Below are positions 8,863 to 18,000 of a stretch of 64,000 nt of DNA, piece by piece. Below the pieces are notes generated by a model that saw nothing but the letters and a program-made list of their open reading frames with translations, had not been told where the DNA came from and made no database searches. Made by a program: the position numbers and the translations under genes. This DNA is from Rhizobacter sp. Root404 (GTDB lineage Bacteria; Pseudomonadota; Gammaproteobacteria; Burkholderiales; Burkholderiaceae_C), in contig NZ_LMDS01000005.1 of NCBI RefSeq assembly GCF_001425865.1, forward strand, positions 186,001-250,000. Reading direction: 5' to 3'. Position 1 is the stretch's first letter; each line of letters opens with the position of its first letter.

Positions 8863-9771
8863 TCAGCGATCGGGCCAGCGGGCGCGCCACTGCGCGGTGG
8901 CGGACGCGAGCCATGCCGGCAGGTCGTCGCCCGCCGCATCGATCTCCAGCGCATGCCCGGCGGCGCGCAGCGCCGGCAGCGGCGGGTCGGTGACGACCGG
9001 GGTGGCACCGTTCTGCTTCGAGAGCTTCTCGCCGTCGTCGCCGAGCACGAGCGGGGTGTGCAGGTACGCCGGCGTCGGCACGCCGAGCACATGCTGAAGG
9101 TGGATCTGGCGCGGCGTGTTGTCGGCCAGGTCTTCGCCGCGCACGACGTGCGTGATGCCCTGCGCCGCGTCGTCGACGACGACCGCCAGCTGGTAGGCCC
9201 AGAGGGTGTCGGCGCGCCGCAGCACGACATCGCCGACCGCGGCGCTGACGTTCTGGCGCTGGGCACCGAGCCGACGGTCGTGCCACTCGATCTCGAGCGG
9301 CTCCGCCGGTGCGCCGAGCGATGGCGATGCACGCAGCCGGATCGCGCGCGCCGGCTTGCCGCGCAGGCCGTCGCGGCAGGTGCCGGGATACACCAGATCG
9401 GCGTGGCGCTCGCGTACCAGGCCGCGTGCGGCCAGGGCCTGCGCGACGTCCGCACGGGTGCAGCCGCACGGGTAGGCCCAGCCTTCGGCGACGAGCAGCG
9501 CGAGCGCCGCCTCGTAGTGGGCGTCGCGCGCCGATTGATGGACGGGCGGCGCGTCGGGGTGCAGACCGAGCGCGGCGAGCTGCGCGAGGATCGCCTCGGC
9601 CGCACCGGGCACGCAACGCGGCGTGTCGACGTCCTCGATGCGCACCAGCCAGCGTCCTCCGTGTGCCCGCGCATCGAGCCACGAGGCCAGCGCAGCCGCC
9701 AGCGAACCGGCGTGCAGCAGTCCGGTGGGCGACGGCGCGAAGCGACCGACGTAGCCCGCGCCCACGCTCAC
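8863..9771 (-). CDS. gluQ: glutamyl-Q tRNA(Asp) synthetase
   Basis: About 302 residues. This truncated glutamyl-tRNA synthetase paralogue attaches glutamate to queuosine at position 34 of tRNA-Asp. It has the Rossmann core with GRFAPSPTG and the HIGH-like HAGSL, an insertion with zinc-type cysteines (CGCTRAD, then YPGTC) and a KLSKQNG signature in place of KMSKS. The anticodon-binding domain of a true GluRS is absent. The start is a GTG at 9771 (or 9765), just inside the end of the LysR gene, so the two are translationally coupled. Confidence 0.93.
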   Translation of the reverse strand: MSVGAGYVGRFAPSPTGLLHAGSLAAALASWLDARAHGGRWLVRIEDVDTPRCVPGAAEAILAQLAALGLHPDAPPVHQSARDAHYEAALALLVAEGWAYPCGCTRADVAQALAARGLVRERHADLVYPGTCRDGLRGKPARAIRLRASPSLGAPAEPLEIEWHDRRLGAQRQNVSAAVGDVVLRRADTLWAYQLAVVVDDAAQGITHVVRGEDLADNTPRQIHLQHVLGVPTPAYLHTPLVLGDDGEKLSKQNGATPVVTDPPLPALRAAGHALEIDAAGDDLPAWLASATAQWRARWPDR

Positions 9772-10823
9772 ATCCCCGCCATCGGCGTCATGCTGTGGCG
9801 CTCGAGCAGCGCCTGGCGCGTGGTCGCGCTCTCGAGCTGTGCGAGCCACCATTTCAGTGCCAGGCCGAGCTGCGGCTTGCGGCCCGCGCCCGGCGCGCTG
9901 CCGTCCGGCACGCGCCACGCATAACCGAGCCGGCCGATGCTCGACGAGCGCTGCACCGGCTTGACGATAAGCCGCCCGGCGGCGATGTGCTCGCGCGCCA
10001 TCGGCTCGGGCACGAAGCCGCAGCCCATGCAGCGCAGCAGCGCATCGATCTTGAGTTGCATGCTGCTGACGGTCAGCACGTCCTGCCCCGGCAGCAGGTT
10101 GACCGTCATCGGCGCCATGCGCTGCGCCGAATCGGCGACCGCGACCGCGCGGTGGCGCAGCAGCTCGGCATCGCTCAGCGGCTGGGTCGCACCGGCCAGC
10201 GGGTGGTGCGGTGCGATCGCGAACACGAAGGGCAGCTGACCGAGCTCCCTGATGTGCACGCCGGGGACCGTGGTGCGGTCCATGCCGACGCCGATCGTGA
10301 GGTCCACCTGTCCGGTCGTCAGCGCCTCCCAGGTGCCGGTCAGCACCTCGGTGCGCAGGCGCAGACGCGTGCCGGGACCGCTGTGGTTCGCGGGATCCGC
10401 CAGATCCACGGTCTTCGCCGCCGCCCGCGGCCGCGCGATTTGCGACGACGCGCACAGCGTGTAGAACGACTCGCACAGCTCGAACATCGTGAGCCGCGAG
10501 ATCACGCCGTCGACAGCGATGCTCAGCTGCGTCTCCCAGCCGGTCGCGACGCGCTTGACGCGGTTCGCGACCGCATCCATCTGCTCCAGCAGGCGGCGGC
10601 CCTCCTCGAGGAGCTGCTGCCCGGCGGCGGTGAGCCGCGCCTGGCGCGAGCGGCGGTCGAACAGCAGCACGTCGAGTGCGTCCTCGAGCTGGCGCACGCT
10701 GTAGGTGAGCGAGGAGGGCACCTTGCCGAGCTCGCGCGCCGCGGCCGCGAAGCTGCCGGTGCGGGCGATGACGTCCATCATCGTCAGGGCATCTGGCGTC
10801 AAAACGTTCCGGCTGTCGGGCAT
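9768..10823 (-). CDS. LysR family transcriptional regulator
   Basis: 351-residue LysR regulator: winged helix-turn-helix at residues 10-68 ([20 protein letters not shown] as recognition region), linker helix, then a periplasmic-binding-like effector domain. It is slightly longer than the usual ~300 residues because of an extended C-terminus. It is divergent from pirin and DoxX genes across 115 bp; by the usual LysR arrangement it probably regulates those genes and itself through the T-N11-A repeat at 10845-10865. The inducer is unknown; pirin/DoxX pairs elsewhere respond to oxidative or quinone stress. Confidence 0.92.
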   Translation of the reverse strand: MPDSRNVLTPDALTMMDVIARTGSFAAAARELGKVPSSLTYSVRQLEDALDVLLFDRRSRQARLTAAGQQLLEEGRRLLEQMDAVANRVKRVATGWETQLSIAVDGVISRLTMFELCESFYTLCASSQIARPRAAAKTVDLADPANHSGPGTRLRLRTEVLTGTWEALTTGQVDLTIGVGMDRTTVPGVHIRELGQLPFVFAIAPHHPLAGATQPLSDAELLRHRAVAVADSAQRMAPMTVNLLPGQDVLTVSSMQLKIDALLRCMGCGFVPEPMAREHIAAGRLIVKPVQRSSSIGRLGYAWRVPDGSAPGAGRKPQLGLALKWWLAQLESATTRQALLERHSMTPMAGM

Positions 10824-10844
10824 GGGGCGATCGCGTGGGGAAAG

Positions 10845-10865
10845 TCGTTCATCTTATTTGAACGA
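10845..10865. promoter_or_regulatory. probable LysR operator between lysR and pirin genes
   Basis: Perfect 7-bp inverted repeat TCGTTCA-N7-TGAACGA containing the LysR-type T-N11-A core (T at 10849, A at 10861). It lies 22 bp upstream of the LysR start codon and about 75 bp upstream of the pirin start. A weak -10 for pirin (TAAAGT, 10908-10913) lies downstream, giving the normal geometry of a recognition site at about -65. Confidence 0.65.
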
Positions 10866-10938
10866 TCACTTCAACGTGCGGCGTTCGACGCCGCCGGGTG
10901 ACCGCCCTAAAGTTCTTCCATCGAAAGGACGACGCACC

Positions 10939-11676
10939 ATGATCACCATTCGCAAGGCTTCCGACCGCGGCCACGCCGACCACGGCTGGCTCAAGAGCCA
11001 CCACAGTTTCTCGTTCGCCGACTACCACGACCCGCGCCACATGGGCTTCGGCAACCTGCGCGTCATCAACGAGGACCGCATCGCACCGGGCACCGGCTTC
11101 GGTACGCACGGCCACCGGGACATGGAAATCGTCAGCTACGTACTGTCGGGCGAGCTGGCGCACAAGGACTCGATAGGTAACGGACAACCAGGCCCGGGGG
11201 GCGCGGCCGGTGCCAAGGTCAGCGGCGTCATCAAGCCGGGCGACGTGCAGCGCATGAGCGCCGGCCGCGGCGTGATGCACAGCGAGTTCAACCATGCGCC
11301 GGACGCCACCACGCACTTCCTGCAGATCTGGATCGAGCCGGCCGAGCGCGGCATCGAGCCGGGCTACGAGCAGAAGCACTTCGACGCCGACTCCAAGCGC
11401 GGCACGCTGCGCCTGGTCGCGTCACCGGACGGCCGCGACGGTTCGGTGACGATCCACGCCGATGCCGCGCTTTACAGCGGCCTGTTCGACGGTGACCAAG
11501 CCCTCAAGCGGGCGCTCGACCTGGCCCGCAAGACGTACGTGCACCTGGTGCGCGGCAGCCTGACGGTCAACGGCCACGCGCTGCAGGCCGGCGATGCGCT
11601 GCGCCTCGAGCACGAGAGCGAGCTGTCGATCGAGCACGGCCGCGATGCCGAAGTGCTCGTGTTCGACCTGCATTGA
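10939..11676 (+). CDS. pirin family protein
   Basis: 245-residue double-cupin pirin. The metal site of the N-terminal cupin is intact: two His in GTHGHRDMEI, then His and Glu in GRGVMHSEFN. Bacterial pirins act as quercetin dioxygenases or redox regulators. Between DSIGNG and GVIKPGDVQRMSAG there is an extra Gly/Pro/Ala-rich segment of about 13 residues that the usual family alignment lacks. The start follows AAAGGACG. It is followed after 49 bp by a DoxX gene on the same strand. Confidence 0.93.
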   Translation: MITIRKASDRGHADHGWLKSHHSFSFADYHDPRHMGFGNLRVINEDRIAPGTGFGTHGHRDMEIVSYVLSGELAHKDSIGNGQPGPGGAAGAKVSGVIKPGDVQRMSAGRGVMHSEFNHAPDATTHFLQIWIEPAERGIEPGYEQKHFDADSKRGTLRLVASPDGRDGSVTIHADAALYSGLFDGDQALKRALDLARKTYVHLVRGSLTVNGHALQAGDALRLEHESELSIEHGRDAEVLVFDLH

Positions 11677-11725
11677 CCTACCCACTTTTCCCTTCCCAAC
11701 CAGCAACCTCCACCAAGGAATTCAC

Positions 11726-12136
11726 GTGTTCAACTCCCTGCAAAATCCCCTGGCCCTCGTCGGCCGCATCCTGCTCGCACTGATCTTCGTCACCTCGGGC
11801 TTCGGCAAGATCACCGGCTTCGAGGGCACGGTCGGCTACATCGCGTCGAAGGGGCTGCCGATGGCGTCGATTGCCGCGGTGATCGCGATCGTCATCGAAC
11901 TCGGCGGCGGTCTGGCGGTGGTGTTCGGCTTCCTGACGCGCTGGACGGCCCTCGCGCTGGCGGTGTTCACCGTGATCGCCGCCTTCATCTTCCACGCCTA
12001 CTGGGGCGTGCCGGCCGAGCAGGTCATGATGCAGCAGATCAACTTCTGGAAGAACATCTCGATCGCCGGCGGCTTCCTCGTGCTCGCGGCCTTCGGCCCC
12101 GGCGCGATCAGCATCGACGCCAAGCGCGGCAACTGA
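11726..12136 (+). CDS. DoxX family membrane protein
   Basis: 136-residue four-helix membrane protein of the DoxX/MauE family (GRILLALIFVTSGFGKITGF at the N-terminus). Related proteins take part in quinone-linked or thiol redox reactions at the membrane. The start is a GTG at 11726, placed 6 nt after an AAGGA Shine-Dalgarno sequence. It probably forms an operon with the pirin gene. Confidence 0.9.
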   Translation: MFNSLQNPLALVGRILLALIFVTSGFGKITGFEGTVGYIASKGLPMASIAAVIAIVIELGGGLAVVFGFLTRWTALALAVFTVIAAFIFHAYWGVPAEQVMMQQINFWKNISIAGGFLVLAAFGPGAISIDAKRGN

Positions 12137-12178
12137 TCGTCGGCGCGCCAGCCGCCTCGGCGACGGGGCGCGGCTTGC

Positions 12179-12184
12179 TACAGT
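12179..12184 (+). promoter_or_regulatory. -10 box (TACAGT) 7 nt before the DUF599 gene
   Basis: TACAGT is followed by 7 nt and the ATG at 12192; there is no Shine-Dalgarno sequence. Candidate leaderless promoter. Confidence 0.4.
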
Positions 12185-12191
12185 TCCTGCC

Positions 12192-12896
12192 ATGGAACTG
12201 ATGTTCAAGGTGATGGCGCTGCTGCCCTGGCTCGACTGGGCGGCAGTCGCCGTCTTCTTCGTGGGCTGGGGCAGTTACGCCCACTTCTCGCGGCACGGCG
12301 CGGCGTCGAACCGCTCCGTGCTCGCGGCGACCAACGCGGTGCGCCGGCAGTGGATGCTGCAGACCACCTACCGTGAAGTGCGCGTGATCGATGGCGTCGT
12401 CATTCAGAACCTCTCGACCAGCCCGTCGTTCTTCGCGTCGACCACGATCCTGATCATCGGCGGCCTGCTCGCGGTGCTCGCCGGCGACAAGGCGAACGAC
12501 CTGGTGCGCGAACTGCCGTTCGCACAACGCACCAGCACGCTGATCTTCGACCTGAAGCTGATGCTGCTGCTCGGCATCTTCGTCTACAGCTTCTTCCGCT
12601 TCACGTGGTCGATGCGGCAGTACACCTTCGGCGCGCTTCTCGTCGCCGCGGCGCCGGAGGCGGAGCGCTTCCTGACTGAGAAACTGTCGCGTGACGACTT
12701 CGCCGACAAGGCCGGCCGCATCGTCGGCCTCGCGGCAGAGACCTTCAACGACGGCCTGCGCGGCTACTACTTCGCGTTCGCCGCGATCGGCTGGTTCTTC
12801 TCGCCGCTGATCTTCATGGGCGCGACGCTGGGCGTGATCTACATCCTGTACCAGCGGGAATTCCACTCCGAGGTGCTGAGCGTGCTGACCTCGTGA
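12192..12896 (+). CDS. DUF599 family membrane protein
   Basis: 234-residue membrane protein of the DUF599 family, function unknown. Hydrophobic segments near residues 8-28, 78-98, 115-135 and 195-220; the conserved polar stretch NAVRRQWMLQT follows the first helix. It ends 10 bp from the convergent egtB. No obvious functional link with its neighbours. Confidence 0.85.
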   Translation: MELMFKVMALLPWLDWAAVAVFFVGWGSYAHFSRHGAASNRSVLAATNAVRRQWMLQTTYREVRVIDGVVIQNLSTSPSFFASTTILIIGGLLAVLAGDKANDLVRELPFAQRTSTLIFDLKLMLLLGIFVYSFFRFTWSMRQYTFGALLVAAAPEAERFLTEKLSRDDFADKAGRIVGLAAETFNDGLRGYYFAFAAIGWFFSPLIFMGATLGVIYILYQREFHSEVLSVLTS

Positions 12897-12906
12897 GCAG
12901 GCGTGT

Positions 12907-14202
12907 TCAGAGGTCGCGCGCGAGCCGCACGCCGCTGAACTGCCACTGGGCATCGGTCGGGAAGAAGTTGCGGTAGCTGGCGCGCACATGGCCCGCGGGC
13001 GTGGCGCACGAGCCGCCGCGCAGGACGTACTGGTTGCTCATGAACTTGCCGTTGTATTCGCCGACTGCGCCGGGCAGCGCGCGGTAGCCGGGATACGCGG
13101 CGTAGCTCGACTGCGTCCACTCCCAGACGTCGCCGAACATCTGCATCGGCTCGTCGGCGGCGTCGTTCTCCGCGGGCAACGGATGGAAGGCGCCCCGATC
13201 GGCGAAGTTCGGCCGGCCGGGCGTGCGCAGGCGGCGCGCCGCCTGCTCCCACTCGACCTCGGTGGGCAGGCGCGCCCCGGCCCAGCGCGCGAACGCATCG
13301 GCTTCGAAGTAGCTGAGGTGGCACACGGGGGTGCGCGGATCGACCTCGACGGCACCCTGCAACGTGTGGTTGAGCCACGCGCCATCCCCCTGGCGCAGGT
13401 AGAGCGGCGCGCTGCGTTCGCCGCTGCGCACCCAATCCCAACCCATCGACAGCCACAACTCCGCGCGTCGGTAGCCGCCGTCCTCGATGAACGCGAGGTA
13501 TTCGCCGTAGTTCACCGGCCGCGAGGCGATCTCGAACGGCGCGGTGTAGACGCCGTGGCGCGGCGTCTCGTTGTCGAAGCAGAACTCGCCGTCCAGTGCC
13601 GGGTCGTGGCCGTGCTCGATCAGTCCGCCCGGTTGGGCGAACCAGCGCAGCGGCTGCGCGCGCACGTTCGTCATCGGCCAGCGCCGCGCGTAGGCGGCAT
13701 GCGTGGGGTTGAAGCTCAACGCGTGCTTGATGTCGGTCAGCAGCAGCTCCTGGTGCTGCTGCTCGTGATGCAGGCCGAGCGTGACCAGCGCGGCGAGCTC
13801 CGGTTCGCCGCCGCGCGCGGCCAGCAGGGCCTGCATGCGCTCGTCGACCGCCGCCCGGTAGGCCTTGACTTCGGCGAGCGTCGGGCGCGTGATCAACCCT
13901 CGCTGCGCGCGGGGATGCATCTCGCCGACGCCCTGGTAGTAGCTGTTGAACAGCACCCGGAAGCTGGCGTCGAACGGCTTGAAGCCCGGCTCGTGCGGCT
14001 CGAGCAGGAAAGTCTCGAAGAACCAGGTGATGTGCGCGAGGTGCCACTTGGTCGGGCTGGCATCCGGCATCGACTGGACCTGACAGTCTTCCGCCGTCAG
14101 CGGGGCCGCGAGTGCCAGCGTGCGCTCGCGCACCGCGGCATAGGCGCGGGCCAGCTCGACGGGCTGCGGGGCCGGGGCGGCGGGCCGTTGGGCGATCTTC
14201 AT
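12907..14202 (-). CDS. egtB: ergothioneine biosynthesis sulfoxide synthase EgtB
   Basis: 431-residue non-haem iron enzyme that joins trimethylhistidine (hercynine) to a thiol donor and oxidises it to a sulfoxide. The N-terminal DinB-like half carries the iron ligands: His54 in KWHLAH and His146/His150 in HHEQQHQE. The C-terminal half is the formylglycine-enzyme/sulfatase-modifying fold, ending in GDVWEWT, GGSCATP and GVRLARDL. The ATG at 14202 has a GGAG 8 nt upstream and was preferred to a GTG at 14226. EgtD, which makes hercynine, is not next to it: upstream lies trhO. Confidence 0.93.
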   Translation of the reverse strand: MKIAQRPAAPAPQPVELARAYAAVRERTLALAAPLTAEDCQVQSMPDASPTKWHLAHITWFFETFLLEPHEPGFKPFDASFRVLFNSYYQGVGEMHPRAQRGLITRPTLAEVKAYRAAVDERMQALLAARGGEPELAALVTLGLHHEQQHQELLLTDIKHALSFNPTHAAYARRWPMTNVRAQPLRWFAQPGGLIEHGHDPALDGEFCFDNETPRHGVYTAPFEIASRPVNYGEYLAFIEDGGYRRAELWLSMGWDWVRSGERSAPLYLRQGDGAWLNHTLQGAVEVDPRTPVCHLSYFEADAFARWAGARLPTEVEWEQAARRLRTPGRPNFADRGAFHPLPAENDAADEPMQMFGDVWEWTQSSYAAYPGYRALPGAVGEYNGKFMSNQYVLRGGSCATPAGHVRASYRNFFPTDAQWQFSGVRLARDL

Positions 14203-14253
14203 GGCGTCGGCTCCGTGGGTCACCACGAAGGATTCGTTGCAGACGAGCGGACC

Positions 14254-14994
14254 TTACGCGGTCGGCACCGGCACCAGTGTGTCACTCAACGTCCGCCGCG
14301 CGTCGAAGACGAAACAATCCCCTTCGAAATGCTTTCCGCCGGCTTCCTCGAAGTAGTGCAGGATGCCGCCCTCGAGCTGCAGCACGTTCTCGACGCCGGC
14401 CTGCGCCATCAGCAGCGCGGCCTTCTCGCAGCGGATCCCGCCGGTGCAATAGCTGACGACCGTCTTGCCCGCGAGCTCGGCGCGGTGCTGTTCCAGGGCC
14501 TGCGGGAAGTCGCTGAAGCGGTCGATGCGCCAGTCGTGCGCCCCTTTGAAGCGACCGTGGTCGACTTCGAACGCGTTGCGGGTGTCCAGCGTCACGACCT
14601 GGCGGCCCGCGTCGTCCACGCCCGCATCGAGCCAACGCGCGAGCGTCCTGGCGTCGACCGCCGGGGCACGCCCCGCCTGCGGCCGGATCGTCGGGTGGTT
14701 CATGCGGATGATCTCGGGCTTGACCTTGACCAGCAGTTTGCCGAACGGCACGTCGCTCGACCAGCTCTCCTTGAGCGGCAGCGCGGCGAACGACTCGTGC
14801 GCGGTCAGCCACTGCACGAAATCGCGCACGCCTGGTTCGGCGCCAGCGAGGACCAGGTTGATGCCCTCGTCGGCCAACAGCACCGTGCCCTTCAGGCCGG
14901 CGCGCCCGGCTTGTGAGCGGATGCTCTCGCGCCATTGCGCGGTGTCGTTGAGGGCGACGAAGCGGTATGCCGAGATGTTCAGAATTGATTCCAC
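14254..14994 (-). CDS. trhO: tRNA uridine(34) hydroxylase, rhodanese-related
   Basis: About 246 residues. TrhO makes 5-hydroxyuridine at the wobble position of several tRNAs with oxygen. N-terminal acylphosphatase-like domain (GLKGTVLLADEGINL), then a rhodanese domain with the active cysteine in YCTGGIRCEKA. The start is uncertain: GTG at 14994 begins ESILNISAYRFVAL and lies 7 nt from a minus-strand TAAAAT box; a GTG at 15015 with AGGGAG upstream would add 7 residues. Divergent from dnaE with overlapping promoters. Confidence 0.9.
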   Translation of the reverse strand: MESILNISAYRFVALNDTAQWRESIRSQAGRAGLKGTVLLADEGINLVLAGAEPGVRDFVQWLTAHESFAALPLKESWSSDVPFGKLLVKVKPEIIRMNHPTIRPQAGRAPAVDARTLARWLDAGVDDAGRQVVTLDTRNAFEVDHGRFKGAHDWRIDRFSDFPQALEQHRAELAGKTVVSYCTGGIRCEKAALLMAQAGVENVLQLEGGILHYFEEAGGKHFEGDCFVFDARRTLSDTLVPVPTA

Positions 14995-15001
14995 AACGCA
15001 A

Positions 15002-15029
15002 ATTTTACGGGGCACGCGCTCCCTAAAAT
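15002..15029. promoter_or_regulatory. back-to-back -10 boxes of trhO and dnaE
   Basis: TAAAAT is present on each strand: minus strand at 15007-15002 and plus strand at 15024-15029. The plus box lies 6 nt before the dnaE ATG and the minus box 7 nt before a trhO GTG, so both transcripts could be leaderless. The two promoters must compete for polymerase within ~30 bp. Confidence 0.5.
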
Positions 15030-15035
15030 GCGGCG

Positions 15036-18000
15036 ATGGCTTTCGTTCACCTGCGCACCCACACCGAATTTTCCGTCGCCGACGGCACCCTGCGAATCGA
15101 CGACGCGATCAAGGCCGCCGCGGCCGACGGGCAGGCCGCGCTGGCGATCACCGACCTGTCGAACCTGTTCGGCGCGGTCAAGCTCTACAGCGGCGCGCGC
15201 AAGAAGGGCGTGAAGCCGATCATCGGCGCCGATGTCTGGCTCGAGCCCGCCGGAGGCGAGAAGTCGCCGAGCCGGCTGGTGCTGCTGGTCCAGAGCCGGC
15301 AGGGCTACCTGAACCTGTGCGAATTGCTGTCGCGCGCGTGGCTGCAGCACGAGCAGCGCTCGCAGGCGTGCGTGAAGTGGGGCTGGCTCGCCGAGTTGAA
15401 CGCCGGCCTGATCGCGCTCTCGGGCGCCGAGATGGGCGCTGTCGGCCAGGCGCTGGTGGCAGGCGACACCGGGCGTGCCGAGGCGCTCGCGCGGCAGTTC
15501 GCGGAGCACTTCCCGGGGCGCTTTTACATCGAGTTGCAGCGTGCCGGCCTGCCCGGCAACGAGGCCCATGTGCGCGCCGCCGTGAAGCTGGCGGCTCGCC
15601 TGCAGCTGCCGGTCGTCGCGACGCACCCGGTGCAGTTCGAGACGCCCGACGACTTCGACGCGCACGAGGCCCGCGTCTGCGTCGCCGAAGGCGAGATGCT
15701 CACCAACCCGAAACGCATCAAGCGCTTCAGCCGCGAGCAGTACTTCAAGACCCAGGCGCAGATGGAGGTGCTGTTCGCCGACTTGCCGAGCGCCATCGCC
15801 AACACGGTCGAGATCGCCAAGCGCTGCAACCTGAGCCTGGTGCTGGGCAAGCCGCAGCTGCCGGACTTCCCGACGCCGATCGTCGACGGCCAGCCGCTCG
15901 CGATGGCGGACTATTTCAGCATCCTGTCGCACGAGGGCCTGGTCGAGCGGCTGAAGCAGCGCTACCCCGACGAAGCCGAGCGCGAGCGCCAGCGCCCGCG
16001 GTACGTGGAGCGGCTCGACTTCGAGATCCAGACGATCCTGAAGATGGGGTTCCCGGGCTACTTCCTGATCGTTGCCGACTTCATCAACTGGGCCCAGAAC
16101 AACGGCTGCCCGGTCGGGCCGGGGCGGGGCTCGGGGGCGGGCTCGCTGGTCGCGTACTCGCTCAACATCACCGGCCTGGATCCGCTGCAATACAACCTGC
16201 TGTTCGAGCGCTTCCTGAATCCGGAGCGGGTGTCGATGCCCGACTTCGACATCGACTTCTGCCAGGGCAACCGCGACCGCGTAATCGACTACGTGAAGCA
16301 GAAGTACGGTCGCGATGCGGTGAGCCAGATCGCGACCTTCGGCACGATGGCCGCGAAGGCGGCGCTGCGCGACATCGGCCGCGTCCTCGGCATGGGCTAC
16401 GGCCACGTCGATTCGATCGCCAAGCTGATCCCGGCGCCGCCGGGCAAGCAGGTCACGCTGGCCAAGGTGCCCGAGCAGCCGGACCCGGGGTTGATCTATG
16501 CCCGCAAGGAGGCGCCCGAACTCGAGCAGCGCGAGGCGGCGGAGGAGGAAGTCGCCGAACTGCTGGCGCTGGCGACCAGGGTCGAGGGCATCACCCGCAA
16601 CGTCGGCATGCACGCCGGCGGCGTGCTGATCGCGCCGGGCAAGATCACCGACTTCTGTCCGCTCTACATGCAGCCGGGCAGCGACAGCGCGGTGAGCCAG
16701 TTCGACAAGGACGACGTCGAGGCGATCGGCCTGGTCAAGTTCGACTTCCTGGGCCTGGCGACGCTGACGATCCTCGAGCTCGCGAAGGACTTCATCAAGG
16801 CGCGCCGCCCGCAGTTCAAGGACTTCGACTACGACAAGCTGCCGCTCGACGACGCGCGGGTCTACAAGCTGTTCAGCGACGGGCGCACCGAGTCGGTGTT
16901 CCAGTTCGAAAGTGCCGGCATGCAGCGCATGCTGAAGGACGCGCGGCCGACCCGCATCGAAGACCTGTTCGCGCTGAACGCGATGTTCCGCCCCGGGCCG
17001 ATGGAGAACATCCCGACCTTCTGCGCGCGCAAGCACGGCAAGGAGGAGGTGAGATATCCGCACCCGCTGCTCGAGACCGTGCTCGGCGAGACCTACGGCG
17101 TGATGGTCTACCAGGAGCAGGTGATGCAGGCCGCGCAGGTGCTGGGCGGCTACTCGCTCGGCGGCGCCGACCTGCTGCGCCGCGCGATGGGCAAGAAGAA
17201 GGCCGAGGAGATGGCGCAGCACCGCCAGATCTTCCGTGACGGTGCGGCGAAGAAGGACATCTCGAAGGACGCCGCCGACGAAGTCTTCGACCTGATGGAG
17301 AAGTTCGCCGGCTACGGCTTCAACAAGTCGCACGCCGCCGCGTACTCGCTGCTGGCCTATCACACGGCCTGGATCAAGGTGCACTGCACGGCCGAGTTCT
17401 TCGCCGCGAACATGACGGTCGAGATGGACGACAGCGACAAGCTGCGCGCACTGCTCGTCGACGCGAAGACCTTCGGCATCACGATCGAGCCGCCGGATGT
17501 CAACAAGGGCGTGCACCGCTTCGAACCGGTCTCGGACAAGGTCGTGCAGTACGGCCTGGGCGCCGTCAAGGGCACCGGCCAGGGCGCGATCGAGGCGATC
17601 GTGCGGGCGCGCAGGGAGGGTGGGCCGTTCACCAGCCTGTTCGACTTCTGCGCGCGTGTCGACCGCAAGCAGCTCAACAAGCGCGTCGTCGAGGCGCTGG
17701 TCAAGGCCGGTGCATTCGATGCATTGCACCCGGAGCGCTCGGCAATGCTCGCGAGTGTCGGCCTCGCGCTCGACTGGGCCGACACGCAGGCCGCGCATGC
17801 CGACCAGGGCGGGCTGTTCGACTTCGGCGGGGACGACGACCACGGCGCGAGCACGCAGGAGCCGCCGCTGATCGCCGCGGAGCCGTGGAGCATCAAGGAG
17901 CGCCTGACCCTCGAGAAGGGCGCGCTCGGCTTCTACCTTTCCGGCCATCTGTTCGACCAGAGCGCGACCGAGGTGCGCCGCTTCGCGAAGCGCCAGATCG

